64,000 nucleotides of DNA from Ciceribacter thiooxidans (GTDB lineage Bacteria; Pseudomonadota; Alphaproteobacteria; Rhizobiales; Rhizobiaceae), in the NCBI RefSeq assembly GCF_014126615.1, contig NZ_CP059896.1, positions 878,501 to 942,500 of the forward strand. Direction: 5' to 3'. The notes beneath the pieces were generated by a model. The model ran no database searches. It worked only from the letters and a program-made list of their open reading frames with translations, and was not told where the DNA came from. This document shows, one piece after another, positions 17,969-26,465 of this stretch (positions within the stretch are counted from its first letter, which is position 1; each line of letters starts with the position of its first letter). Made by a program: the position numbers and the translations under genes.

Positions 17969-19297
17969 TCAGATGTTGTTCAGCAGAACCTTGCGGAGCT
18001 TGCCGAAGAGCTCGTCGATCTGCTCCTTGGTGATGATCAGCGGAGGCGACAGCGCGATGATGTCGCCGGTGGTGCGGATCAGCAGCCCGTCTTCATAGGC
18101 CTTCAGGAAGGCATTAAAGGCGCGCTTGGTCGGTTCGCCGGCGATCGGTGCGAGCTCGATTGCGCCGATGAGCCCGATGTTGCGGATGTCGATGACGTTC
18201 GGGCAGTCGCGCAGCGAATGAAGCTGTTCTTCCCAGTAGGGGGCGAGCTCGGAGGCGCGGGTGAGCAGCCCTTCGTCACGATAGGTGTTGAGCGTGCCGA
18301 TGCCGGCCGCGGACGCGATCGGGTTGCCGGAATAGGTGTAGCCGTGGGCGAACTCGATGAGGTGCTCCGGCCCGGTCATGAAGGCATCGTGGATCTCGGA
18401 CGTCACGAAGACGGCACCCATCGGGATCACGCCGTTGGTGAGGCCCTTGGCGGTGGTGATGATGTCCGGCTTAACGTCGAAATACTGCGTGGCGAACGGC
18501 GTGCCGAGGCGGCCGAAGCCGGTGATGACCTCGTCGAAGATCAGCAGGATGCCATACTTGTCGCAGATTTCGCGCAGGCGCTGCAGGTAGCCCTTCGGCG
18601 GGATGAGGACGCCGGTGGAGCCGGCGACCGGCTCGACGATGACGGCCGCGATCGTCGAGGCGTCATGCAGGTTGACCAGGCGTTCCAGATCGTCGGCGAG
18701 GTCCGCGCCGTATTCCGGCTGGCCCTTCGTGAAAGCATTCTTGTCCGGCTGATGGGTATGACGGATGTGGTCGACGCCGGTGAGAAGCGTGCCGAACATC
18801 TTGCGGTTGCCGACGATGCCGCCGACCGACATGCCGCCGAAGTTGATCCCGTGATAGCCGCGTTCGCGTCCGATCAGGCGGGTACGGGTGCCTTCACCCT
18901 TCACGCGCTGGTAGGCGAGCGCGATCTTGAGCGCGGTATCGACCGACTCGGATCCGGAATTGGTGTAGAAGACGTGGCTCATGCCGTCGGGAGCGATGTC
19001 GACCAGCCGGTTGGCGAGCTCGAAGGCCTTCGGGTGGCCGAGCTGGAAGGCCGGCGCGTAGTCAAGTTCGCCGGCCTGCTCGCGGATCGCCTCGGTGATC
19101 TGCGGACGGCAGTGGCCGGCGTTGACGCACCAGAGGCCGGCGGTGCCGTCGAGCACCTGCCGCCCGTCGTGGGTGGTATAGTACATATCCTTCGCCCCGA
19201 CGAAGAGGCGCGGCGCTTTCTTGAACTGCCGGTTTGCGGTGAACGGCATCCAGAAGGCGCGCAGGTCGTTGGGGGTGGAATTCAGGCGGTTGGACAT
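17969..19297 (-). CDS. Class III omega-amino acid (beta-alanine):pyruvate aminotransferase
   Basis: This 442-residue PLP enzyme of class III transfers the amino group of beta-alanine or another omega-amino acid to pyruvate. It opens LRAFWMPFTANRQFKKAPRLF, typical of beta-alanine:pyruvate transaminases, and shows YTNSGSESVDTALK, the cofactor Asp in LIFDEVITGFGR and the Schiff-base Lys in TTAKGLTNG. ATG 19297 is chosen because GGAGAG lies 8 nt upstream; upstream in-frame codons lack a ribosome site. It is monocistronic with a long upstream region. Confidence 0.92.
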   Translation of the reverse strand: MSNRLNSTPNDLRAFWMPFTANRQFKKAPRLFVGAKDMYYTTHDGRQVLDGTAGLWCVNAGHCRPQITEAIREQAGELDYAPAFQLGHPKAFELANRLVDIAPDGMSHVFYTNSGSESVDTALKIALAYQRVKGEGTRTRLIGRERGYHGINFGGMSVGGIVGNRKMFGTLLTGVDHIRHTHQPDKNAFTKGQPEYGADLADDLERLVNLHDASTIAAVIVEPVAGSTGVLIPPKGYLQRLREICDKYGILLIFDEVITGFGRLGTPFATQYFDVKPDIITTAKGLTNGVIPMGAVFVTSEIHDAFMTGPEHLIEFAHGYTYSGNPIASAAGIGTLNTYRDEGLLTRASELAPYWEEQLHSLRDCPNVIDIRNIGLIGAIELAPIAGEPTKRAFNAFLKAYEDGLLIRTTGDIIALSPPLIITKEQIDELFGKLRKVLLNNI

Positions 19298-19672
19298 GAT
19301 GCTCTCCATGGCCGTTGATTTTGCGGGCGGCCATTTCCCGATTGGCTGCAAAACTGCCGAAAAAAGCGAATGGCAGGGCCAAATTATCAAGGCATGGTCA
19401 AGCGTCAACCCGGCATCACAAAACGTCATGGATGCCCTGTTTTCCGGTTATGGGTGCGCTCGGAAACTCGCAGGAAAGGGCGTGCTTTCAGGGGCGCTGA
19501 CGAGTGTCGTTCGTGCCTCCCGGGATCGCCGCGAAAAACAATGGCCGGCAGATCGTCGATCTGCCGGCCAGCGTCATTAGCATGCTCGTCAGTTGAAATT
19601 GCCGCTGTATCGATTGCAGGCGTTCATCGCCCTTTCGACAGCTTGTTCGTCCCCCTCATGCGGGCTTCTTGC
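19298..19672. other. 375-bp gene-free region between nolR-like and aminotransferase genes
   Basis: This stretch must hold the aminotransferase promoter on the minus strand at its left end and the nolR-like terminator at 19533-19570. No convincing gene is seen; short frames across it have no ribosome sites. Confidence 0.6.
19533..19570 (-). terminator. Intrinsic terminator of the nolR-like gene
   Basis: A 13-bp stem (19542-19554 with 19558-19570) and a 3-nt loop are followed, reading the minus strand, by a TGTTTTT tract (plus-strand AAAAACA at 19535-19541). It lies about 100 bp beyond the stop of the ArsR-family gene. Confidence 0.75.
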
Positions 19673-19990
19673 TTATGCGGCCGTCTTGTTAGTATTTGCT
19701 TCGCAATAAATGTCTTCCAGCGTCTCGAGAATCTTGATGACGGATTCCGACGAGCTGGAATAATAAATGGTCTGTGCATCGCGCCGCGTCTTCACGAGCT
19801 TTTGCGCGCGCAGCTTCGACAGGTGCTGGGACAGCGCCGACTGGCTGAGGCCGACCTGGGTTGCGAGGACGCCGACCGGCACCTCACCCTTGACCAGGCT
19901 GCAAAGAATCATCAGTCGCTTGGGATTTGCCATGGCGGACAGAAGTCCTGCTGCAACAGTCGATTGTTCGGACAATGATTTGGTCTTCAT
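19673..19990 (-). CDS. NolR-like ArsR-family transcriptional regulator
   Basis: This 105-residue winged-helix protein closely resembles rhizobial NolR: AAGLLSAMANPKRLMIL, VGLSQSALSQHLSKLRAQ in the recognition helix, and RRDAQTIYYSSSSESVIKIL. NolR is a dimeric repressor of nodulation and other genes in Sinorhizobium and Rhizobium, and it represses its own gene. It lacks the metal-binding cysteines of ArsR sensors. ATG 19990 is preferred, with AGGGAAG upstream; a GTG at 20017 would add nine residues. Orthology to NolR rather than to a paralogue is likely but unproven. Confidence 0.82.
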   Translation of the reverse strand: MKTKSLSEQSTVAAGLLSAMANPKRLMILCSLVKGEVPVGVLATQVGLSQSALSQHLSKLRAQKLVKTRRDAQTIYYSSSSESVIKILETLEDIYCEANTNKTAA

Positions 19991-20104
19991 ACGTTCAGTC
20001 TTCCCTATGTACGACACCTGAAGTTGAGAAAGTGTCGTTTACAATCAGTCAAATAAGCCGCAACGAAACTCTAGCGATCCATGAAAAATTGTATATGCCT
20101 AAAT

Positions 20105-20854
20105 TTAAGGTATCGGTTCTTCTGTATTAGTCAGCGCTGATAACAGGTCCTTGCGCCTAGTAATTAAGCGACCGAATTCGTAACGAATGAGTGAATCGCC
20201 GCATATCAGGTCGATTCCGGCCATGTCGAGCCCGCAAAACGCCCATTTTCCGGGCTTTTGACCGCATTTGGTGGTGGCGATCGCATTGGCCAGATCCGGC
20301 GCCATTTTAGCTAAATCTTGTAGTGTCTCCGCCTCGTTTCCGGCAATGTCTCCCGGCTCCGGCGCGACGATCCGGAAGTCTTCGCCGGTCAGGAGGTAGG
20401 CGCGGCCGAAGCCGCCGTTGAGGCTTGCCGACTGCGGCACGAGACGGAAGAAACCGAAGTCGCCGAAGTCGATGTAGAGCGCGGACTTCGGATGGCGGGC
20501 GATGAAGCGCGCCCGCATCCGTCCATGCTCCGGGCTGTCGCGATCGATTGCTTCGGCGACACACTGGACCGTCACGCGGGGATGGGCGAGGGGATCGCCC
20601 TTGCCGGGAACACCGGCCAGAAGTGAGGCACGCGGATCATTCTTGAGTGCCCGTGTGTGCGCCGAGAGCGCCGAGACGAGGATGACGGCGGAGCCGTCCG
20701 TGTCGGTGCCGAGCAGCACGCGGCTGACGAAGGGGAAACCCGTTTCCGGGTCGAGGACGGCGAGGGCGACATGTCTGGCCGAGCGCAGCAACCCTCGTGC
20801 GAGCCTGCGGGCCTCGTCGTCGGTTTCCCGAATGACCGATGGTTTGTCCGTCAT
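20105..20854 (-). CDS. HugZ-like pyridoxamine 5'-phosphate oxidase-fold protein
   Basis: This 249-residue protein has an N-terminal split-barrel domain (about residues 10-150; SARHVALAVLDPETGFPFVSRV is typical) and a C-terminal DUF2470-like region (about 165-245) with LAKMAPDLANAIA and AGIDLICGDSLIRYEF. Proteins with this pair of domains bind haem or flavin; HugZ of Helicobacter degrades haem. No haem-uptake gene is adjacent, so a role in haem use is only an inference. It ends 114 bp upstream of the nolR-like start and is transcribed in the same direction. Confidence 0.78.
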   Translation of the reverse strand: MTDKPSVIRETDDEARRLARGLLRSARHVALAVLDPETGFPFVSRVLLGTDTDGSAVILVSALSAHTRALKNDPRASLLAGVPGKGDPLAHPRVTVQCVAEAIDRDSPEHGRMRARFIARHPKSALYIDFGDFGFFRLVPQSASLNGGFGRAYLLTGEDFRIVAPEPGDIAGNEAETLQDLAKMAPDLANAIATTKCGQKPGKWAFCGLDMAGIDLICGDSLIRYEFGRLITRRKDLLSALTNTEEPIP

Positions 20855-20966
20855 GTATTCCGCTCGCCTCTCTGTGCGAGAGGCCGGCGGCAGTCACCCG
20901 TCGTCCGGGCGATGCCGCAGCCGGCCTGTGCCGCCGAGGGCGGACACCGACTGCGGTCTTCGCCGT

Positions 20967-22016
20967 TCAGCCTCTCTGCCGATGCCTCGTCAGCCCGGCT
21001 ACGATGTCTTCGGCCGAAATCGAGCCGATGACCGCGCCGTTGTCAACCACGCCGATTGCCCCAGGTTGACGCGCCATCGCGTCGAGGATGTCGACGAGCG
21101 GCGTTTCGGGCCTAGCCGTGCCCATCACCGCACCGCGGGTGGCGTTCCCGTCGGCGCCCGCGCGCATCACGTCCCGTGCCGTCAGCATGTTGATCGGGTT
21201 CATGTGCTGGACGAAATCGGCAACATACTGGTCGGCGGGATTCTTGACGATCTCCTGCGGCGTTCCGCACTGGATGATGCGTCCGCCCTCCATGATGGCG
21301 ATGCGGTTGCCGATGCGGAAGGCTTCGTCGAGGTCGTGACTGACGAAGAGGATGGTCTTCTTCAGGCGGCTCTGGAACTCGAGCAGTTCGTCCTGAAGGC
21401 GGTTGCGGATCAGCGGGTCGAGCGCGGAGAACGGCTCGTCCATCAGCAAGATCGGCGCACCGGTGGCAAAGGCACGGGCGAGACCGACACGCTGCTGCAT
21501 GCCGCCCGACAGTTCCTGCACCTTGCGGTCCGCCCAGGCGGTCAGATTTACGAGTTCGAGCTGTTCACCGACGATCCGATGGCGTTCGGCATCCGGAACC
21601 CCGGCGAGTTCGAGGCCGAAGCCGACGTTCTCGGCAACCGTGCGCCAAGGCAGGAGACCGAACTGCTGGAACACCATCGAGACGGAATGCATGCGCAGGT
21701 CGCGAAGTTCGGCCGGGTCGCACTTGTAGGGATTGGTGAACTTGCCCCTGTTGGAGACGCTGACGTCGCCGCGTACGACCGGCGCGAGCGCGTTGACGGC
21801 GCGCAGCAGCGTCGACTTGCCGGACCCCGATAGGCCCATGAGCACCAGGATCTCGCCCTCTTCGATGGTGAGCGAGGCATCGGCGACGCCGAGCACCAGG
21901 CCGGTTTCGGCACCGATCTCGTCACGTGTCTTGCCTTTGTCGACCAGCGCGAGCGCCCGTTCCGGATTGGGGCCGAAGACGATGGAGACGTTGTCGAACC
22001 TGACCGCGGTCATCAT
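20967..22016 (-). CDS. choV: Choline ABC transporter ATP-binding protein
   Basis: This 349-residue ATPase of the OpuA/ProV class has Walker A GLSGSGKST at 61-69, the Q-loop in VFQQFGLLPWRT, the signature LSGGMQQRVGLARA and Walker B ILLMDEPFSALD. The C-terminus (about 280-345) has the CBS-like accessory region. It is the last gene of a choXWV-type operon; its ATG overlaps the choW stop by 4 bp. Together the products import choline, which rhizobia catabolise and convert to glycine betaine. Confidence 0.93.
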   Translation of the reverse strand: MMTAVRFDNVSIVFGPNPERALALVDKGKTRDEIGAETGLVLGVADASLTIEEGEILVLMGLSGSGKSTLLRAVNALAPVVRGDVSVSNRGKFTNPYKCDPAELRDLRMHSVSMVFQQFGLLPWRTVAENVGFGLELAGVPDAERHRIVGEQLELVNLTAWADRKVQELSGGMQQRVGLARAFATGAPILLMDEPFSALDPLIRNRLQDELLEFQSRLKKTILFVSHDLDEAFRIGNRIAIMEGGRIIQCGTPQEIVKNPADQYVADFVQHMNPINMLTARDVMRAGADGNATRGAVMGTARPETPLVDILDAMARQPGAIGVVDNGAVIGSISAEDIVAGLTRHRQRG

Positions 22017-22885
22017 GCGTCTCCTTCGTCGGAGGACCGGAATATACGGTCGAGAATAATGGCGAGAATGACGATGCAGAGGCCGGAATCGAAGCCCTTG
22101 GCGATGTTGACGGTGTTCAGCGCGCGAACCACCGGCACGCCGAGGCCGCTCGCGCCGACGAGGGCGGCGATGACCACCATCGAAAGCGAAAGCATGATGG
22201 TCTGCGTGAGGCCAGCCATGATTTGCGGGGTGGCGAACGGCAGCTCCACTTTCGTCAGAACCTGCGCCTTGGTGGCGCCGAAGGCCTCCGCCGCTTCGAC
22301 GAGCGAGGGCGGCGTGGAGATGATGCCGAGGCGGGTCAGGCGGATCGGCGCGGGAATGGCGAAGATCACGGTCGCGATGAGGCCCGGAACCATGCCGAGG
22401 CCGAAGAGAATGAGCGCAGGGATCAGGTAGACGAAGGTCGGGATCGTCTGCATCAGGTCGAGCATCGGGCGCACGCCGGCATAAAGCCAGGGGCGGCGCG
22501 CACAGGCAATGCCAATCGGAACGCCGACGACCATCGAGACGCCGGTGGCGGCGAGTACCAGCGCCAGAGTCTCCATCGTCTCTTTCCAGTAGCCCTGGTT
22601 GTAAATGACGAGAAGGCCGACGAGCGTGAAGGTGGCGACACCCGCGGAACGTCTGATGAACCAGGCGACTGCCGTGAAGACGGCGATCATGAAGAGCGGG
22701 TAGAAGTCTTCGAGCCCGGTCCCTTTCAGGTACGGCGCCTGCAGGACGAAGAGCATCGCACTGATGGACGCGTTGAGGATCGCGGCAATCGCGTCGAAGA
22801 CAATCTTAAGGTTGGTGGTCAGCCAGGCGACCACTTCCTTCGCTCCAATCCCGATCGGGATCTTGTAGTCGGTCAAGAAGTTCAT
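22013..22885 (-). CDS. choW: Choline ABC transporter permease
   Basis: This 290-residue inner-membrane permease has about six or seven transmembrane helices and the EAA-type loop EAAEAFGATKAQVLTKVELPFATPQI typical of ProW/OpuAB proteins. ATG 22885 opens MNFLTDYKIPIGIG, the usual family start; the upstream extension runs into the intergenic hairpin and is not coding. It follows choX after 87 bp and overlaps choV. Confidence 0.92.
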   Translation of the reverse strand: MNFLTDYKIPIGIGAKEVVAWLTTNLKIVFDAIAAILNASISAMLFVLQAPYLKGTGLEDFYPLFMIAVFTAVAWFIRRSAGVATFTLVGLLVIYNQGYWKETMETLALVLAATGVSMVVGVPIGIACARRPWLYAGVRPMLDLMQTIPTFVYLIPALILFGLGMVPGLIATVIFAIPAPIRLTRLGIISTPPSLVEAAEAFGATKAQVLTKVELPFATPQIMAGLTQTIMLSLSMVVIAALVGASGLGVPVVRALNTVNIAKGFDSGLCIVILAIILDRIFRSSDEGDA

Positions 22886-22926
22886 GAATGTTCCCGGATT
22901 CTGGCGCCAAACAAACGCATAAAGCT

Positions 22927-22954
22927 CGCGCGGGAATGGTGCCATTCCCGCGCG
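22927..22954 (-). promoter_or_regulatory. Stem-loop between choX and choW
   Basis: A perfect 13-bp stem, 22927-22939 with 22942-22954, lies in the 87-bp gap after choX. There is no strong T-tract after it on the minus strand. Such hairpins after a binding-protein gene commonly stabilise the upstream mRNA or reduce read-through, giving more binding protein than permease. Confidence 0.6.
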
Positions 22955-22972
22955 CTTGTTTCAACGAACCGA

Positions 22973-23929
22973 TCAGAAACCGATCGCCGACTTCGCAGCC
23001 GCCATAGCGTCGCCGCCATCCTTGGTGGTGACACCGGCGAGCCAGGGTTCGACCGCCGAGCCGTTGGCCTTCAGCCATTCGGTCGCCGCTACTTCCGGAT
23101 CCTTGCCTTCGTCGAGGATCTTGCCCATAACGACGTTTTCCATGTCGAGCGAGAAGACGAGATTCTTCAGGAACTTTCCGACGTTCGGGCACTCGTCGAG
23201 GTAGCCCGCGCGAATGTTGGTGTAGACCGAGGCGCCACCGAAGTTCGGACCGAATGTGTCGTCGCCGCCGGTCAGGTAGGTCAGCTTGAAGTTGGAGTTC
23301 ATCGGGTGAGGAGCCCAGCCGAGGAAGACGACCGGTGCGCCTTCCTGTTCGGCGCGGGCGACCTGGGCGAGCATGCCCTGTTCGGAGGACTCGACCACTT
23401 CGAAGCCTTCGAGGCCGAAATCGTTCTTCTCGATCATTTCGAGAACGAGGCGGTTGCCGTCATTGCCGGGCTCGATGCCATAGATCTTGCCGTCGAGCTC
23501 GTCCTTGTGCTTGGCGATGTCAGCAAAGTCCTTGATGCCGAGTTCGGCGCCCTTGGCATTGGTGGCGAGCGTGTACTTCGCGCCTTCCAGGTTCGGGCCG
23601 AAGGATTCGACCGACTTGTCGTCGAGATATGGCTTGATGTCGTTGCTCTGGCTCGGCATCCAGTTGCCGAGGAACACGTCGATGTCCTTGTTCTTCATCG
23701 AGGTGTAGGTGACCGGGAGGGAGAGCACGGTCACGGAGGTGTCGTAGCCGAGCGACTTCAGGATGACCGATGCCGTGGCGGTCGTCGAAGTGATGTCCGT
23801 CCAGCCGACGTCGGAGAAGCGAACGGTCGAACAGCTCTCCGGCTCTGCGGCGAAGGCCGACGCGGTGCCGAGGGCGAACACGGCAGCGGCTGCGGCCATC
23901 GAGAGGCGGCGCAATTTGGTCTTTTGCAT
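22973..23929 (-). CDS. choX: Choline-binding periplasmic protein
   Basis: This 318-residue periplasmic binding protein has a signal peptide at residues 1-27 (ending AFA) and the ChoX/ProX fold: CSTVRFSDVGWTDITSTTA, FLGNWMPSQSNDIKPYL, VVFLGWAPHPMN. The aromatic residues in these segments are those that form the choline cage in S. meliloti ChoX. It heads the choXWV operon, with an AGGGAGT ribosome site. A TTGACT element and AT-rich DNA lie upstream in the divergent region shared with tdk. Confidence 0.93.
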   Translation of the reverse strand: MQKTKLRRLSMAAAAAVFALGTASAFAAEPESCSTVRFSDVGWTDITSTTATASVILKSLGYDTSVTVLSLPVTYTSMKNKDIDVFLGNWMPSQSNDIKPYLDDKSVESFGPNLEGAKYTLATNAKGAELGIKDFADIAKHKDELDGKIYGIEPGNDGNRLVLEMIEKNDFGLEGFEVVESSEQGMLAQVARAEQEGAPVVFLGWAPHPMNSNFKLTYLTGGDDTFGPNFGGASVYTNIRAGYLDECPNVGKFLKNLVFSLDMENVVMGKILDEGKDPEVAATEWLKANGSAVEPWLAGVTTKDGGDAMAAAKSAIGF

Positions 23930-24163
23930 TGGTGGTACTCCCTTTTGTTTTTAATGTTCCCAAGTCAACATTCTATACAGCACAAAAGCAAGCGCACCTG
24001 CGCGTTTGCGCCGCGTTCCCCACCCCCTTTGCGACGTCTCGACATTTATTTTCCCGCAAAGCGCGCCGGGCGCCGCTTGCGGAAAAAGCTGTGATTCTTC
24101 CGTTCGCGGGCTTCCATTCGGGCGGGCTTTTTCCGAAACGGGGCGCCGATCGGAGACGCAAGC

Positions 24164-24745
24164 ATGGCAAAGCTCTATTTCAACTACGCATCGATGAACG
24201 CGGGCAAGTCCACGATGCTGCTGCAGGCCTCCTACAACTACCAGGAGCGGGGCATGCGCACGGTGATCTTCACCGCAGCCTTTGACGACCGCGGCGGTGC
24301 GGGCAGGGTCGCTTCCCGCATCGGGCTTTCGACGGATGCGCTGACCTTCGACGCGAGAACCGATCTCTACCGCGCCATTGAGGAGCTTGCCGCCGAAGGG
24401 ACGATTGCCTGCATCTTCATCGACGAGGCGCAGTTCCTCACCGAGGCGCATGTCTGGCAACTGGCGCGCGTAGCCGACCGGATGTCCATTCCGGTCATGG
24501 CCTATGGCTTGCGGACGGATTTCCAGGGGCGGCTCTTCCCCGGCTCGATGGCGCTGCTCGCGCTCGCCGACGAATTGCGGGAAATCCGCACGATCTGCCA
24601 TTGCGGCCGCAAGGCGACGATGGTCGCCCGCTATGACGGCGCCGGCAACCTCATCCGGGAGGGCGCGCAGATCGACGTCGGCGGCAACGAGAAATATGTC
24701 TCCTATTGTCGCCGGCACTGGGATGAGAAGTTCAACTGCAGCTGA
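24164..24745 (+). CDS. tdk: Thymidine kinase
   Basis: This 193-residue type II thymidine kinase phosphorylates thymidine in DNA precursor salvage. The P-loop MNAGKST is at residues 11-17, FIDEAQFL contains the catalytic base Glu, and YGLRTDFQGRLFPGS is the thymidine-binding lasso region. The zinc-site cysteines are partly visible as ICHCGRKA (two Cys) and SYCRRHW. ATG 24164 is preceded by GGAGA. It is divergent from choX. Confidence 0.95.
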   Translation: MAKLYFNYASMNAGKSTMLLQASYNYQERGMRTVIFTAAFDDRGGAGRVASRIGLSTDALTFDARTDLYRAIEELAAEGTIACIFIDEAQFLTEAHVWQLARVADRMSIPVMAYGLRTDFQGRLFPGSMALLALADELREIRTICHCGRKATMVARYDGAGNLIREGAQIDVGGNEKYVSYCRRHWDEKFNCS

Positions 24746-24874
24746 ATTTGCGGGTATTTCAGGGACGTGCTCATTACCGCGGCAACCCGTCCAGTGGCAA
24801 AGGCCTTAAAATGGTCTATCTTCCGGTCGTCACTGGTCACTCAGGGGCATCAACGACGTGGAGAGAGGTATTCT

Positions 24875-25258
24875 ATGAAAATCAACTGTCTTGTCCTGGC
24901 CGCTGCGCTGGTCCTGCCTGCAGGTTTCGCCGCTGCCGACGGCGACCCGGTCGCGGGCGCCAAGGTATTCAAGCAATGCGCCGCCTGCCACACGATCGAC
25001 GGCAAGAACAAGGTCGGTCCGACGCTTCAGGGCGTGGTCGACCGTCCGGTCGCCACCGTGCCCGGCTTCAAGTATTCCAAGGCCATGACCGAATTCGGAG
25101 CTGACGGCAAGACCTGGACCGAGGACCTTCTTAAGCACTACCTTCCTAAGCCGCGCGATCTCGTGAAGGGCACGACGATGACCTTCGCCGGTCTCAAGAA
25201 GGAAGACGACATCAAGAATGTGATCGCTTACCTGAAGGATCCGGCCGCCGCGCAATAA
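24875..25258 (+). CDS. Periplasmic class I cytochrome c
   Basis: This 127-residue protein has a signal peptide (residues 1-21, ending FAAA before DGDPVAGAKVF) and one haem-attachment motif, CAACH, at about 35-39. The distal Met ligand is in GTTMTFAGL near residue 100. The overall pattern is that of cytochrome c2/c552-type electron carriers found next to no particular oxidase in rhizobia. ATG 24875 follows GGAGAGAGG. An intrinsic terminator follows at 25285. Confidence 0.92.
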   Translation: MKINCLVLAAALVLPAGFAAADGDPVAGAKVFKQCAACHTIDGKNKVGPTLQGVVDRPVATVPGFKYSKAMTEFGADGKTWTEDLLKHYLPKPRDLVKGTTMTFAGLKKEDDIKNVIAYLKDPAAAQ

Positions 25259-25284
25259 GGCGCGCTTACCGTATTGGAGCGAAG

Positions 25285-25316
25285 CCCCGTCACCCGCCGG
25301 TGGCGGGGTTTTCCTT
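25285..25316 (+). terminator. Intrinsic terminator of the cytochrome c gene
   Basis: A 10-bp stem with one G:U pair (25285-25294 with 25299-25308) and a 4-nt loop is followed by TTTTCCTTT. Confidence 0.8.
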
Positions 25317-25430
25317 TGCGTGCCGCCCCTCGCCGGGCATGCGGTGCCGCCGGGCCGGAGATTTCTGCTGATCTTCGGCCGTGCTCCGTGCTAACCGTTA
25401 ACCGGTCGGCAAACTGCGGGAGGAAGGGTG

Positions 25431-26291
25431 ATGGCGGGGCTTCAGCTTTTCGACACGAAGGTCGAGAGGGTCCGGGCTGGCTTCGAAGACCTGCGGCAGG
25501 GCACGGCGCATGCGATCGACCTGCTCGGGAAGATCGCGTCGAGCGAAACGGCGATCGACGAAGCACAGCTCGACATCGAAAGCAGCCGTCTTGCCGAGGG
25601 CATTCGTCTGCAGGAGGCGATCCTGGCCACGGCCGCCGACCTCGTCCTCCGCCTCGATGATGCGACCGAGGCAACCGCCGCCGCCTTCGACGGCATGAAG
25701 CGGTTCACGCGCCTCGCGCGCTTTGTCGCGTTCTTCTCCATGCGGAGGGCGAAACGGATGCGGCGTGCGCGCGCAGTCGAGCATTCGCTTGCCGCAGGGA
25801 TCGAGGACCTGCTTTCGAAATCCGGCGCACTTCTTCGCCTGCTCGGGGCCGAGCGTGCGCTGGCGCTCGACGAACAGCAGAGGGCGGAGGCGGACCTCGT
25901 CCGTCTTCTCGAACGCCGCAAGGGAACGGCGCGTCTTCTCGACCTGGCCGCGGCACAGGCCGGGGATGGCGGGCTCTTCGCCGAAGAGGCACTGCTGGAG
26001 CGTTCGACCTCGATGTTCCGAACCCTGGTCGAAACGCTGAATGACAGGCTCGCCTCCCTGCAGACACTGCTCGCCAAGCTCGCAGCCGACGGACAGCAGC
26101 GCGAACTCCTCCGTCGCGCTCTGGGAGGCTGGGGCTTTGCGGTTGCGGGGCCGGAGGTCGTAAGTGAGCCTTACGCCGCCGGCGCAGACGGGCAGGGGGC
26201 GCACGAGGTCCAGCGTCGCAAGGCGCGTACGGATGATGCCTTTGTTCGCCGTTTCGGCGGGGTCTCGGAAAAGGGCGGCGCGTCCGGCTAG
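25431..26291 (+). CDS. Uncharacterised helical protein
   Basis: This 286-residue protein is almost entirely alpha-helical, rich in Ala, Leu, Glu and Arg, with heptad-like stretches that suggest coiled coil (about 20-80 and 150-230). A basic patch with FFSMRRAKRMRRARA lies near residues 105-119. No signal peptide or membrane helix is visible. ATG 25431 follows GGGAGGAAGG. The C-terminal 40 residues look disordered. I do not recognise the family; its neighbour downstream is a DUF2333 membrane protein 174 bp away. Confidence 0.7.
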   Translation: MAGLQLFDTKVERVRAGFEDLRQGTAHAIDLLGKIASSETAIDEAQLDIESSRLAEGIRLQEAILATAADLVLRLDDATEATAAAFDGMKRFTRLARFVAFFSMRRAKRMRRARAVEHSLAAGIEDLLSKSGALLRLLGAERALALDEQQRAEADLVRLLERRKGTARLLDLAAAQAGDGGLFAEEALLERSTSMFRTLVETLNDRLASLQTLLAKLAADGQQRELLRRALGGWGFAVAGPEVVSEPYAAGADGQGAHEVQRRKARTDDAFVRRFGGVSEKGGASG

Positions 26292-26465
26292 CTGCGCTTG
26301 CGGGGGACGCTGTGTCGCGCTTGGTCTCGGGCGGGACTGCTTCTATGATGCGGTCGTATGCGGTGGCGTGCGCATCGCCGGGCTGTTGCATCCCGGCCCT
26401 GCCCGACATATCTGCTTGACGAGAGAAAGCTTTCGCCAAGGCTGCGACGGCACAAGGAGACGACC

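Noticed and set aside
22223..24094. 623-residue plus-strand frame across choW and choX
   Set aside because: Antisense shadow of the cho operon with His/Arg/Glu-rich low-complexity translation.
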